This document shows, piece after piece, positions 23,630 through 35,596 of a DNA stretch of 64,000 nucleotides. The position numbers and the translations under genes were made by a program. This DNA comes from Saccopteryx bilineata (lineage: Eukaryota > Chordata > Mammalia > Chiroptera > Emballonuridae), in the NCBI RefSeq assembly GCF_036850765.1, contig NC_089490.1, positions 241,490,442 to 241,554,441 on the forward strand, in the 5' to 3' direction. How positions within the stretch are numbered: position 1 is the stretch's first letter; each line of letters starts with the position of its first letter. The notes under the pieces were generated by a model that saw only the letters and a list, made by a program, of their open reading frames with translations, did no database searches and was not told where the DNA came from.

Positions 23630-26600
23630 TTATGTACCACCAATGTATGGAATCATGTAGTTCTTGTTTTTTTCTGATTTACTTATTTCACTCCGTATAA
23701 TGTTATCAAGTTCCCACCATTTTGCTGTAAATGATCTGATGTCATCATTTCTTATGGCTGAGTAGTATTCCATAGTGTATATGTGCCACATCTTCTTTAT
23801 CCAGTCTTCTATTGAAGGGCTTTTTGGTTGTTTCCATGTCTTGGCCACTGTGAACAGTGCTGCAATGAACATGGGGCTACATGTGTCTTCATGTATCAAT
23901 GTTTCTGAGGTTTTGGGGTATATACCCAGTAGAGGGATTGCTGGGTCATAAGGTAGTTCTATTTGCAGTTTTTTGAGGAACCACCATACTTTTCTCCATA
24001 ATGGTTGTACTACTTTACAGTCCCACCAACAGTGAATGAGGGTTCCTTTTTCTCCACAGCCTCTCCAACATTTGCTATTACCCGTCTTGTTGATAATAGC
24101 TAATCTAACAGGGGTGAGGTGGTATCTCATTGTAGTTTTGATTTGCATTTCTCTAATAACTAATGAAGCTGAGCATCTTTTCATATATCTGTTGGCCATT
24201 TTTATCTCTTCCTGGGAGAAGTGTCTGTTCATGTCCTCTTCCCATTTTTTTATTGGATTGTTTGTTTGTTTGTTGTTGAGTTTTATGAGTTCTTTGTAAA
24301 TTTTGGATATTAGGCCCTTATCTGAGCTGTTGTTTGAAAATATCATTTCCCATTTAGTTGGCTGTCTGTTTATTTTGATATCAGTTTCTCTTGCTGAGCA
24401 AAAACTTTTTATTCTGATGTAGTCCCATTCATTTATCTTTGCCTTCACTTCTCTTGCCATTGGAGTCAAGTTCATAAAATGTTCTTTAAAACCAAGGTCC
24501 ATGATTTTAGTACCTATGTCTTCTTCTATGTACGTTATTGTTTCAGGTCTTATATTTAGGTCTTTGATCCATTTTGAATGAATTTTAGTACACGGGGACA
24601 GGCTGTAGTCGAGTTTCATTCTTTTGCATGTGGCTTTCCAATTTTCCCAACACCATTTGTTGAAGAGGCTTTCTTTTCTCCATTGTGTGTTGTTGGCCCC
24701 TTTATCAAAGATTATTTGACCATATATATGTGGTTTTATTTCTGGGCTTTCTATTCTGTTCCATTGGTCTGAGTGTCTATTTTTCTGCCAATACCATGCT
24801 GTTTTGATTATCGTGGCCCTATAATATAGTTTAAAGTCAGGTATTGTAATGCCCCTAGCTTCATTCTTTTTCCTTAGGATTGTTTTGGCTATTCGGGGTT
24901 TTTTATAGTTCCATATAAATCTGATGATTTTTTGTTCCATTTCTTTAAAAAATCTCATAGGGATTTTGATGGGAATTGCATTAAATTTGTATATTGCTTT
25001 GGGTAATATGGCCATTTTGATTATATTTATTCTTCCTATCCAAGAACAAGGAATATTTTTCCATCTCATTGTATCTTTTTCGATTTCCCTTAACAATGCT
25101 TTGTAATTTTCATTATAAAGGTCCTTTACATTCTTTGTTATGTTTATTCCTAGGTATTTTATTTTATTTTTGTTGCAATCGTGAAGGGGATTATTTTTTT
25201 GAGTTCGTTTTCTAATATTTCATTGTTGGCATATAGAAAGGCTATGGACTTTTGTATGTTAATTTTGTATCCTGCGACCTTACTGTATTGGTTTATTGTT
25301 TCTAATAATCTTTTTGTGGAGTCCTTCGGGTTTTCGATGTATAGGATCATATCATCAGCAAAAAGTGATACCTTTACTTCTTTTCCGATATGGATGCCTT
25401 TTATTTCTTTGTCTTGTCTGATTGCTCTGGCCAGAACTTCTAGCACCACGTTAAATAAGAGTGGAGAGAGTGGACAACCCTGTCTTGTTCCTGATTTAAG
25501 GTAGAAAGTCCTCAGTTTTATGCCGTTTAATATGATGTTGGCTGATGGTTTATCATATATGGCCTTTATCATGTTGAGATATTTTCCTTCTATACCCATT
25601 TTGTTGAGAGTCTTAAACATAAAATTGTGTTGTATTTTATCAAAAGCCTTTTCTGCATCTATTGATAAGATCATGTGGTTTTTGTTCTTTGTTTTGTTGA
25701 TATGGTGTATTACGTTAACCGTTTTGCTTATGTTGAACCATCCTTGAGATTCTGGGATGAATCCCACTTGATCATGATGTATTATTTTTTTAATATGTTG
25801 TTGTATTCAGTTTGCCAGTATTTTGTTTAGTATTTTAGCATCTGTATTCATTAGAGATATTGGTCTGTAGTTTTCTTTCTTTGTGCCTTCCTTGCCAGGT
25901 TTTGGTATGAGGGTTATGTTGGCCTCATAAAATGTGTTTGGAAGTATTGCTTCTTCTTCAATTTTTTGGAAGACTTTGAGTAGAATAGGAACCAAGTCTT
26001 CTTTGAATGTTTGATAGAATTCACTAGTATAACCATCAGGGCCTGGACTTTTATTTTTGGGGAGGTTTTTAATAGTTTTTTCTATTTCCTCCCTGCTGAT
26101 TGGTCTGTTTAGGCTTTCTACTTCTTCATGACTCAGTCTAGGAAGGTTGTATTGTTCTAGAAATTTATCCATTTCTTCTAGATTGTTGTATTTGGTGGCA
26201 TATAATTTTTCATAGTATTCTACAATAATTCTTTGTATATCTATGATGTCTGTGGTGATCTCTCCTCTTTCATTTTGGATTTTATTTATTTGAGTCCTGT
26301 GCCTTTTTTCCTTGGTGAGTCTTGCCAAGGGTTTGTCAATTTTGTTGATCTTTTCAAAGAACCAGCTTCTTGTTTTATTGAGTTTTTCTATAGTTTTTCT
26401 GTTCTCTATTTCGTTTATTTCTGCTCTGATTTTTATTATCTCCTTTCTTCGGCTGGTTTTGGGTTGTCTTTGTTCTTCTTTTTCTAGTTCCTTAAGGTGT
26501 GAAGTTAAGTGGTTTACTTCGGCTCTCTCTTGTTTGTTCATATAGGCCTGAAGTGATATGAACTTTCCTCTTATTACTGCTTTTGCTGCATCCCAGAGAT

Positions 26601-27455
26601 TCTGATATGTCGTATTTTCATTTTCATTTGTCTGTATATATCTTTTGATCTCTGCGCTTATTTCTTCTTTGACCCATTCATTTTTTAGAAGTATGTTGTT
26701 TAGTTTTCACATTTTTGTGGGTTTTTCTCCCTCTTTTTTGCAGTTGAATTCTAGTTTCAAGGCTTTATGATCAGAAAATATGCTTGGTACAATTTTAATT
26801 TTTCTAAATTTGCTGATATTGTCTTTGTGGCCCAACATATGGTCAATTCTTGAGAATGTTCCATGTACACTAGAGAAAAATGTATACTCTGTCGCTTTGG
26901 GATGAAGTGTCCTGTAGATGTCTATCATATCCAGGTGTTCTAGTATTTCGTTTAAGGCCACTATATCTTTATTGATTCTCTGTTTGGATGACTGATCTAG
27001 AGCCGTCAGCGGTGTATTGAGGTCTCCAAGTATGATTGTATTTTTGTCAGTTTTTGTTTTAAGGTCAATAAGTAGCTGTCTTATATATTTTGTTGCTCCT
27101 TGGTTTGGTGCATATATATTAAGGATTGTTATGTCTTCTTGATTCAGTGTCCCCTTAATCATTATGAAATGACCATTTTGTCTCTGAGTACTTTTTCTGT
27201 CTTGTAGTCAGCATTATTAGATATGAGTATTGCTACACTTGCTTTTTTTTGGGTGTTGTTTGCTTGGAGTATTGTTTTCCAGCCTTTCACTTTGAATTTG
27301 TTTTTATCCTTGTTGCTTAGATGTGTTTCTTGTAGGCAGCATATAGTTGGATTTTCCTTTTTAATCCATTCTGCTACTCTGTGTCTTTTTATTGGTAAGT
27401 TTAATCCATTTACATTTAGTGTAATTATTGACACTTGTGGGTTCCCTACTGCCAT
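23630..27455 (-). pseudogene. L1 ORF2 (endonuclease / reverse transcriptase), broken
   Basis: ORF2 supplies endonuclease and reverse transcriptase for L1 retrotransposition. The N-terminal endonuclease starts at 27455 with SIITLNVNGLN and CCLQETHL. A frameshift near 27165 is followed by the ILGDLNTPL and [10 protein letters not shown] motifs (27162-26707). The part between 26707 and 26541 has stops. The RT part runs from 26541 with [14 protein letters not shown] and FADD near 25360. A Trp-to-stop change lies at about 25807 and a frameshift near 25158. The C-terminal 488 codons (25096-23630) are open, including the cysteine-rich [18 protein letters not shown], and end MIPYIGGT. Confidence 0.95.
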
Positions 27456-27780
27456 TTTATAAATTGCTTTTTGTTAGTTTTGTATCTTGTTTGATTCTTC
27501 TCTTTTGTGTTTCTATCATTTGTTTTTGTTTGTTTGTGTTCCATACTTCTTTCCTCTGTTGCTACCTTTTTTAAGTCAAGTGTTTTTGTGGTGGTTTTTT
27601 CAAGGGTGGTTACCATTAAGTAATGAAAAGGGTACCTACCATATTCATTGTAGTACCCTATCTTATGAGTATTTCTGCACTTCATTGTCCTTTGCTACTG
27701 TTAATCTCCATCCTCTCCCCCCTTTTTTTCCTTTGTTGTCACAGTTTAAGTTTGGTTTTATTGTGTTCTTGGTGGAGCTG

Positions 27781-28776
27781 TTACTTGTGGTGTTGTTTTC
27801 TTTTGTTCTTTGAATCTGGTTGGAAAACCCCCTTTAGTATTTCCTGGAGTGGGGGCTTTCTGCTGATAAATTCTCTCATCTTTTCTGTATTTGTGAATGT
27901 TTTTATATCTCCTTCGTACTTGAAGGAGAGCTTTGATGGGTATAGTATTCTTGGCTGAAAGTTCCTCTCTTTCAGGGCTTTAAATATTGGGGTCCACTCT
28001 CTTCTAGCTTGTAGAGTTTCTGCTGAGAAATCTGATGATAATCTAATAGGCCTTCCTTTATATGTTGTACTCTTCTTTTCCCTGGCTGCCTTGAGAATTT
28101 TTTCTTTGTCATTGGTTTGTGTCATCTTTATTATGATGTGCCTTGGAGTGGGTTTGTTGGGGTTAAGAAAACTCGGTGTTTTGTTTGCTTCTTGAATTTG
28201 AGGCTTTAGTTCTTTCCACAGGCTTGGGAAGTTCTCGTCTATTATTTGTTTGAGTATATTCTCCATTCCATTTTCTTTCTCTTCTCCTTCTGATATACCT
28301 ATTATTTTTATGTTATTGTTTCTGATGGAGTCAGATAATTCCTGTAGGGCTTTCTCATTTTTTATTATTTTTAAGTCTCTTTCTTCTTCTCTCTGTTGTG
28401 CCTCAAGTTATTTGTCTTCTATTTCACTAATCCTATCTTCAATCTGGGCTGTTCTGTTAGCTAAGCTTGTTACCTCGTTTTTCAGCTCGTGAATTGAGTT
28501 TTTCATTTCTGTTTGATTTGTTTTTATAGTTTCAATTTCCTTGGTAATATATTCTTTGTGTTCATTGAGTTGTTTTCTGATCTCCCTAAATTGCCTTTCT
28601 GTGTTTTCTTGTATATCTCTGAGTATTTTTAAGATTTCTATTTTAAATTCTCTGTCATTTAGCTCCAAGGCTTCCAATATGTTAAGTCTTTTCTCCATAG
28701 ATTTTTCCACATCTATTTGTGTTACCTTTCTTTCTTTTGTATCCATAATATTCGATTTCCTTTTTCTTATTGGCAT
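27781..28776 (-). pseudogene. L1 ORF1 (RNA-binding protein), one nonsense codon
   Basis: ORF1p is the L1 RNA-binding chaperone that trimerises through a coiled coil. The frame 28776-27781 is 332 codons including the final stop and is interrupted only by one TAA at 28408-28410. From the context EDK-stop-LEAQQREEE it is probably a former CAA. The N-terminal half has a heptad-like coiled coil (ENTERQFREIRKQLNEHKEY). The C-terminal half has the RRM and C-terminal domain segments IIIKMTQTNDKEKILKAARE and LQARREWTPIFKAL. The start at 28776 (MPIRKRKSN) fits the length of bat and other mammalian ORF1p. Confidence 0.93.
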
Positions 28777-31177
28777 TTGAAGGTGGTCTTGTTGATAGCA
28801 CTAATTCGAATTAATAAAGAGTAAAAAGGAAAAAAAAAAAAAGGTAAAACACCCCACAAAAAAAAACCAGTAATAATTTATTATTTCCCCCTTTTTTCTT
28901 TCTTCTCTTTCCCTCCTCTCCCCTCCTCAGGGAAATATCATGATGACCTGTGAATTATATTATGCTAAATGGAACAAAAACTGCCTATAATGGAGGGCCT
29001 GATTTGGGGTGAAGAGTTCAAGGGGCAAAAAAAGGGAGTAGGGACCTACTAAATGCAAAAAAAAAAAAAAAGGAAGAAAATCTTAGACAAGCATAAGATG
29101 ATTTGCTTGTAAGTGATGGTCGACTAAGAGATATAATGAGAGGGATAAGAGGGAACCAGAAAAAAGGAGGAAAAAAAAAAGAATAATAAAGAAGAAAAAA
29201 ATAAAAATAATAAGTAAAAATCTGTTGTATTCAGTGGAGCGAAGACTAAATACAATGGAGACCTTGGGTTGGGAGGAATGCTAGTGAGTTAAAAAGCAAC
29301 GTAAAAAGTACCCAAAATGCCAGAAAAATAAACAAACAAGAAAAAAACAAAAACAAAAGCAAAAAAGAAAAATAAAGCCAAAAAAACCCTTGAGTCCCAA
29401 ATTAACTAATTTGTTCGTGATTGAGGATTAAATGGGAAGAAAGTAAAATGAGAAAAGAAAAAACGAATAGAAAGGAAAAAATAAGAAAAAGAGAAAAACG
29501 AAGGAAGAAAAAAAAAAGGAAGAGAAAAAAACAAAATAAAACAAAACAAAAAAAAAAACAAAAGAGGAGAGAGTGAGAGTTAAGTGTTTTGGAGTATAAC
29601 CTTAAAGGAGGGTGAGGATGAAGAAGAGAAATAAAATGTAACACTCATGGGTAGTGTAGTTCAAGAAAAGGGAAGCATAAGATGGGCAGAGAATAGAAGG
29701 ACCGAGGTGGAGGAAATAGAAATAATAATAATAAAAGCAATAAGATAGAAGAAACAAACAACAACAACAAAAAAATTAGTGGAACAAGTTGTAAAGTCTG
29801 TGGATTTTTCTTGATTTTGAGAGGTTAACTTCTTCCTTTTTCTTTTCTCTCCCTCTTCCTGGTCGGTGACTCTGTACCCCAGGCTCTGCCCCTGTGTCAC
29901 ACTTAGGTAGGGATTTGCAGTTGATGGGATTCTATGGCAATGTCATATAATTGGCTTTAGTCTTGCTGGTAGTCAAGGCTTGTTGGCGTTTGCAGGGTCC
30001 AACGATGAGAGAGTTTGCTTTCCTGGAGTCTCTCTCCTAGTCCCCCCTTCCTGAATTAGCAGCCTGGTGATCCAGCTATAAGGCTGCTACTGCTTCTGCC
30101 TGGGGAGTAAGAGGCTCAAAGAGCTGGGCAATCCCCACTCTATCCCCACTCAGCGCAAGGCTTTGGGAAAGGCTCTGGCAGTCAGAGCCTCCAGTGTAAT
30201 CAGGCGGGGGTGGGAGTCAATTGTTGTCAAGGTGACTGTTTAGCGCCTAGCATTCAGTTGGACCACTCAACCCAGGCTTTCCACACTTTGTAGCCTGTTT
30301 TGGCTGGGAAGAAGAGGCACTAGTCTCTGCTTGCGACTAGTGTAGTATAGATCTTATTATCTGCCAAGTCCCTCTTGTTAGCGTTTATCCCTGAATATGG
30401 AGGCTCTATCAATCAGAAGTTGCCCCCGCCCCTTTAGCGAGAGGCACTAAAAAATATCACGCCTCTTGTCTTGGATCGCTGAACTGAGAGAGATCTTATC
30501 AATTAGAACCTGTGGGTGCGCAGATTTCATGGGTTAAGCTAATTTCAGTGATTGGGTCCACAGCTGTGCTCCCGAAGGTATTTCAGGCTGCCTGAGCGCC
30601 CCTCCCCCAACGCTTGATTGTTAGCTTGAATGGCTGGGTGAGGTGCCCTGCCCACGGAGAGAATCTCCCAAGTAGGGAAGACCGCCCTGGCACCTCTCCC
30701 GCTCGCCCCGCTGCTGGCAGCTGGGGCGCACTGGGTGCAGGATAATGGGGCACCCTGGGTGTGCGGACCAGTAGGGTGCTCTGGGCGCGTGGAATGCCCA
30801 GGGCATGCGCGCGAATGGGGTGCTCCGGGCACCGGTGGCTGGGGACTCTCACTCGCAGTGCACGGGCCGCTGGGAACGTTAGCGGTGCTTGCTCTGCAAC
30901 CGGACCGGGCGCGCGCCGGCGGCTGCTCGCAGCTCCCGAGTGTGGGCTGACTCACCATAGGCGCACTCCCTCCGCGGTTTGAATGAACGTCCCTGCGGTA
31001 GCTTCCTCTACACCTTCGTTTCTCAGATTCAAGTGATAACAGTCCTTTCGCTTTCAGTTTGTGTGGAACTCCGGAATGCTCCGAGGATAAATTTTTCTGT
31101 TTCTAGTTGATAAATTTGTTGTGATTTTGGGGAGATCTGTCGGACTCGCTGCTCACGGCGCCATTTCCGTGACGTCA
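28777..31177 (-). promoter_or_regulatory. L1 5' UTR and internal promoter (2.4 kb)
   Basis: This is the untranslated region upstream of ORF1 on the minus strand. The first 30 sense bases contain tgacgtcacg (CRE palindrome) and gaaatggcgcc, close to the YY1 consensus that positions transcription at the start of human L1. About 30560-31000 is CpG-rich (for example cgggcgcgcgccggcggctg). The half nearest ORF1 (about 28800-29800) is a long polypyrimidine stretch in the sense strand, seen as A-rich runs on plus. Function is inferred from motif position and L1 knowledge. Confidence 0.8.
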
Positions 31178-31191
31178 CTCAGGACCGTTTT

Positions 31192-32918
31192 AAGTATAAA
31201 AAATGATATACTGAAAGGTAGTTTATTATTTCATGCATTTAATAGTTAAATAAGAACAGTAAAAGAGGTATACAAAACTAGATTATAAGAAAGAGTTTTA
31301 AAATATTAATGAAAAATATTAAATAATACCTGACAAAAAACAACAAAACTGTTATTTAGGGTATTTCCACATTGCTTCTTGATTGGCATCCTCACTTGCA
31401 ATTTTTTTCACCTCTGGACAGAATAAACGTTATTACTACAGGCGCTTAGAATACACTGTTGTGCAGCATATTCTAAAAGAGTAAGGAATATAGATTTGTG
31501 ATTTCCACATTGGGTGGCTGCTCTGGCACCCACCTTGGGAGAACCCTGATAACAAGTGCCATTTTAACAACCAGTTCACAGAACTCAACAAAAAATTAGG
31601 TATCAGTTTTGCTGAACCGGTGTGAACCGGCTGAATCCCAAAGGACGTCAATATTTAAGTCTTAACAAAGGGAAAAGGGCATGAAAATGAGACTGGCCAG
31701 AAAGGAGGGGCCCAGAGCGAAGGGACGAGCTCCTGAAGAAGGGCCAGGCAAGGAGGGCGCTGGGTTGCAGAGACCTCTCACCCCATGGGTGTCCCCTGGG
31801 GTTGGCACCATCTCAACAGACAGGTGTCAGCACAGTGGTGAGGGGAGGAAGCTGGGTCCAGGGAGACCATCTTTTTAGAACCTAGCAGGTCAACTGTGAG
31901 GGACCAGCGACAATGCTAAAAGAAGAAGTTGAGCCCTGGTGAGTTTAGAAGATGAAGGAGTTGATCATATCGCACTGCAGAGAGGAGGGAGGAAAATGGT
32001 GTGTCTCCTTGAAGCCAGGTCCTGGTGCATCCCATAGAGAATCCCCTGGACAGTCTCACTCTTCTCAGGACCCAGCATTGCGGGGAACCAGATGAGTACC
32101 TTCTCAGGCTTGTTGGCCTGCCCTGCCACCTCCCATGACCTCTCCACCCACCTCACTGGACAGGACCGAGCCACACACGACTTGCCTTCAAGGCCCCAGA
32201 GCTAAAGAAGGAATCATAGAATTGCACAGAGCAAAGACAGCCCAGAGAGGTTTAGCGATACAGTTTAGGTCACACACCTATCTGGAGGTCAGTTCCAGAC
32301 TAGAATACAGGTCTTCAGACTAAATCCTGTGCCGTTGCCATGGATCATGCATTTGCTGCATGTGGTTCAGTTGCCTGACTTGGGAAGAGAGTGACTTTTC
32401 CCCCCAGCAGAGCTCTGCTGGTAATAAACATATAAAGTAAGGCATGTCAGTGGGCTCTGTCCTTCCATCTAGAGGTGCCATTCAGGTACCAAGGGAAGTC
32501 TATCTCTCCCTCTTCTCCCTTCCTCCCTCCTTCCCCCCCACCTCTCAGAAAGGCACAGTGGCTCTGGGAAAGTGTCCCAGGCAGGCGTCAGTAGCAAGCA
32601 CAGCTGCAGAGCCACAAGGCCTTCACACTGGTACTTGGCAGACGGCCTTGGCTCTCAGTAGAATGGTGCTTTGTTACCGCAAATGAGCCAGTGCACTGAA
32701 GTGAGCTGGCACCGAGGCCCTAGGCACTCCTGCCAACCAGGTCACTTGCCCCTATACCTCTTAAGCCCTGGTCCTCAGTGCACCGCATGGCTCTGCATTG
32801 GACAGGGGAGGAGGAGCCGGGACAGGCTCCCCAATTCAGATAAAGGTGCCCTTGGACCTGGGGCTCCCTCCTGATAATGTCCCTGGGGTTTGGTCCAAGG
32901 ACCTATGGGAAAGATATC
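31192..32918. other. Unassigned intergenic sequence with a MIR remnant
   Basis: About 32215-32345 resembles the 3' part of a MIR-type element on plus: agcccagagaggtttagcga, aggtcacacacctatctgga and agactagaatacaggtcttc. The rest, including ccggtgtgaaccggctgaat near 31618, may contain old transposon sequence but is not assigned. No gene seen. Confidence 0.4.
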
Positions 32919-33018
32919 CAGTCTTGCTGGGGTACAGCCCCGGGGAGGATTCAGGGGTCCCACAGGAGGAGACGGCGTCGGCGAAATCAAGTGAGAGAGC
33001 CGAATTCTTTTCTTTCTT

Positions 33019-33024
33019 TTTATT
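33019..33024 (-). promoter_or_regulatory. Putative LTR polyadenylation signal
   Basis: AATAAA on the minus strand (tttatt on plus), downstream of the TATA-like box in the LTR. Positional argument only. Confidence 0.5.
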
Positions 33025-33076
33025 CTCTAGTTAGCGTTTACTGCCAGGCATCTCTACCAAATGCTAGTACAGCTCC

Positions 33077-33086
33077 TTTTTTATAC
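33077..33086 (-). promoter_or_regulatory. Putative LTR TATA box
   Basis: The minus-strand sequence gtataaaaaa lies about 160 bp before the LTR 3' end and about 55-65 bp before the AATAAA, the spacing expected for a U3/R arrangement in an LTR. Prediction from sequence only. Confidence 0.55.
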
Positions 33087-34697
33087 GCACACACCAAGTT
33101 ACAATTACATGGTATTAATCATTGCTTTTGTTTCACTATGTTTACATGTTTCCAGATAACAGTTAATTTATATTTATAAACTACAAATCAGGTGGCAAAT
33201 CATTCAAAGTACAATTAAAAAATAACTTGAATAGCGATAACATCGGTAAAAGCTTTTAAAGGATTAGTACTAACTAATAACTCAACTTTACTGTTGTTGT
33301 GAGTCAAGGGGCAGAGAGAGATTAACAGACAAAATTATTAAGGACTAGCAAAGGACCACCGCTTGATTAGGCAAATGGCCTTGAGTTCATGCAGTGTCCT
33401 AATTTTTCTAACAAGACTTCAAAAGGCTTGCTTATTAAGAAATTGTCATAACATCAAGAGTAACTTTTGCTTAAAGATATATAGAGTGCACCTGCAAGAT
33501 AGCTTAGTAGCAACATAATATCAGAAGGCATTAATTGCTATTGCTTCTATGGATTCTTCCATATTCCTCTTTATTATCTGAACGAAAAACCTTGGGAAAG
33601 TATATAAATCTCATGAGAATGTCTCACTGAGAAAGCCCAGCAACTGCCTTCAGTCATAAAACAATTCTCTTAGCAAAACATTCTTTTCTTGCTGACTGCA
33701 CTCCCATCCCAAGCCATGCAACGGGCCATTCCATTACACTTTATCTAAGATTCTAATGTCTAGTTAAACTTTATTTATTTATTATATTCACACACTAGTA
33801 AATTGTAACTATATTCTTCTTAGAGTGTTCCACTATTTGCAGATCAAATAAGCAAAAAAGAAAGGAAAGTTTCTCTACTCTATCACATGAAAAGGCTAGG
33901 GAGGAAAAATGATGAATTAAGTGAAGGCCAAAAGGTGCTCTGTGCACAGCCACTGCCTTCTACCCATTCACAAGTCACAATCTATTCTTTCTACATGATT
34001 AAGAAGAAATTCTCCTACAAACTTAACCCTTTACGAGGGATATCATAGCCAGCCTCTTATGTTTATGAGCCCAGTTCAAGGGGTTTACAGGCTTTTCTGT
34101 GGAACTTACACCTTCTGTCTCATTTCCAAAGAAATTACTATGAATCTACAGGGAAAGCACGGTACTATTATTCCTGTGCCATAAATAATAGCACACACCC
34201 AGAAAAGGGGGGAATATAAGGCCAGATTAATTCAAAAGATTAAAGGGGGGAGTATCGTTGTGCCTTTCCTTGCGGTGACTTTGTCAACCCGCAGCTGTTG
34301 GTCTTTACTGTGGTGACTCTATCTTCTTTTGCTATGACTTTGTCAACCAGCAGTTGTAAATCTTCTTCTGCTGTGACCTAGTTAGCCAGCATTAGTGAAT
34401 CGGCTCCCGACACAGTCTTAGGTTTGGTGCAGGCTCTTTAGATGTGACCACAGGGCTGTGATTGATGTCAGGCCTGGGACAGCCCCATGTGGAGAGATAG
34501 GGAAGGAGGGCCATCTTTGCTGGCTGCGGGGGTGGGACAGGAGGAGTGGCTACTCCCTGTCCACAAGCTGCCCCTGTTCTAGCTCAAGGCCCACTGAAGC
34601 CTTCATTCAGAGAATCCCTTCATATCTTTCCTTTATTGAGGACTTATAATGTTACAATGTATCAAACACTGCGCCTTCACACACAAATTTCAATGTA

Positions 34698-35594
34698 TTG
34701 GGTTGGGGAATAAGTACGTAGTGTTTTTATATTTTCTTTTATTTTACAACGATTTGTTTGCTGTTTGGCAAAGGGTAAGTATTCATTTGATAAAACTCTT
34801 TCTGATCTACAAAACTATGTTAATTGTATTTTTGAGTTATTTAATTTTTTATTAGTTTTGAGGCTTAGAAATGGAATACCCAGGAGGCAAAAATCAACAT
34901 TTTCGACACCTGCTCTTCTTTGCTTTTCATTGAGGTCAAAAATTGCTGAAGCAGCCCGGGACATTTGCGACGTGTATGGAGAAGGTGTCATAGGCGAGTC
35001 TCTACAGCATGGAAATGGTTTGCAAAGTTCAAAAATGGTGACTTTGACGTCGGTGACACGTCCCGCAGCGGAAGGCCTTCTGAATTCGATGAAGAACGTC
35101 TCAAATCACTTTTGAAGGAGAACGGTCGCCAAACCAGTCGTGAATTGGTGGAAAAAATGAACTGCGATCATAAAACGATTCTCAATCACCTTCATTCAGT
35201 GGGATTTACCGAAAAATTCACGACAATGCCAGGCCCCATGTTGCACAAGTCGTCAAAGCCGCACTCCAAGAGCTCGAATGGGAGGTCCTTCAGCATCCGC
35301 CGTATTCTCCGGACCTTGCACCGACCGATTACCATCTTTTTCGCTCCCTGTCAAACCATATGAAGGGCGTTACCTTCGATAACAAACAGGTCCTTAAAAA
35401 CTGGCTCAACAACTTCTTTGACACCAGACCAGGCAATTTTTGGCAGAACGGCATCAACAAATTGGTCGAGAGGTGGGAAGAGGTTGTAAACAGCAACGGC
35501 GAATATATAATTGATTAACTTATTGATATAATTATTGTTTTTTGTTTAAATAAAAGTCTTCGGTTAAAACGCTATGAACTTATTCCCCAACCCA
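34698..35594 (+). mobile_element. Mariner DNA transposon, internally deleted
   Basis: The ends are inverted repeats of about 28 bp (tgggttggggaataagt, with 3 later mismatches), each next to TA. The plus strand encodes parts of a mariner transposase. The N-terminal DNA-binding region has WFAKFKNGDFDVGDTSRSGR and CDHKTILNHLHSVGFTEK. Then comes an abrupt jump to HDNARPHVAQVVKAAL, PPYSPDLAPTDYHLF and a terminal NSNGEYIID. HDNARPH and the TDYHLF segment carry the later catalytic acidic residues; the first catalytic aspartate is missing. There is a frameshift near 35000 and another at the junction near 35215. At 897 bp it lacks about 350-400 bp of a normal mariner, so it cannot make active transposase. 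Intact stretches suggest it is fairly young. Confidence 0.93.
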
Positions 35595-35596
35595 TA

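Larger units (their letters stand above)
23361..31177 (-). mobile_element. Full-length L1 retrotransposon (lineage 1)
   Basis: Complete L1 of about 7.8 kb on the minus strand. It has a poly(A) tail complement at 23355-23369, a 3' UTR, ORF2 (about 27455 to 23630), ORF1 (28776-27781) and a long 5' UTR reaching 31177. The exact 14-bp target duplication ctcaggaccgtttt at 23347-23360 and 31178-31191 proves a single insertion with no 5' truncation. The 5' end begins with the CRE palindrome tgacgtca. ORF1 has one nonsense codon; ORF2 has several breaks. It is therefore dead, but comparatively young, since CpGs in the promoter survive. It differs clearly in 5' UTR, ORF1 and ORF2 from the L1 at 36779-42925. 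Confidence 0.97.
32925..34412 (-). mobile_element. Solo LTR of an endogenous retrovirus (ERVK-like)
   Basis: On the minus strand this 1,488-bp stretch starts tgtcgggagccgattcacta at 34412 and ends ggggctgtaccccagca at 32925, thus TG...CA. It is flanked by the 6-bp duplication cagtct at 32919-32924 and 34413-34418. Six bases is the duplication made by class II (betaretrovirus-like) integrases. No gag, pol or env is next to it, so the proviral interior was lost by LTR recombination. A TATA-like gtataaaaaa and a downstream AATAAA lie in the expected order. Class II is inferred from duplication length and the 3' end wording. Confidence 0.85.

Noticed and set aside
23630..25096. 488-codon reverse-transcriptase-like frame, as a possible retron or other RT system
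   Set aside because: It is the C-terminal part of L1 ORF2, in a complete L1 with a target duplication, not a separate system.
30545..31170. CpG-rich segment that could look like a host CpG-island promoter
   Set aside because: It lies inside the target duplication of the full-length L1, so it is the L1 5' UTR.
34965..35363. 132-codon frame that could be reported as an intact transposase gene
   Set aside because: After the DNA-binding part it runs out of frame with the catalytic part, and the middle of the gene is missing.
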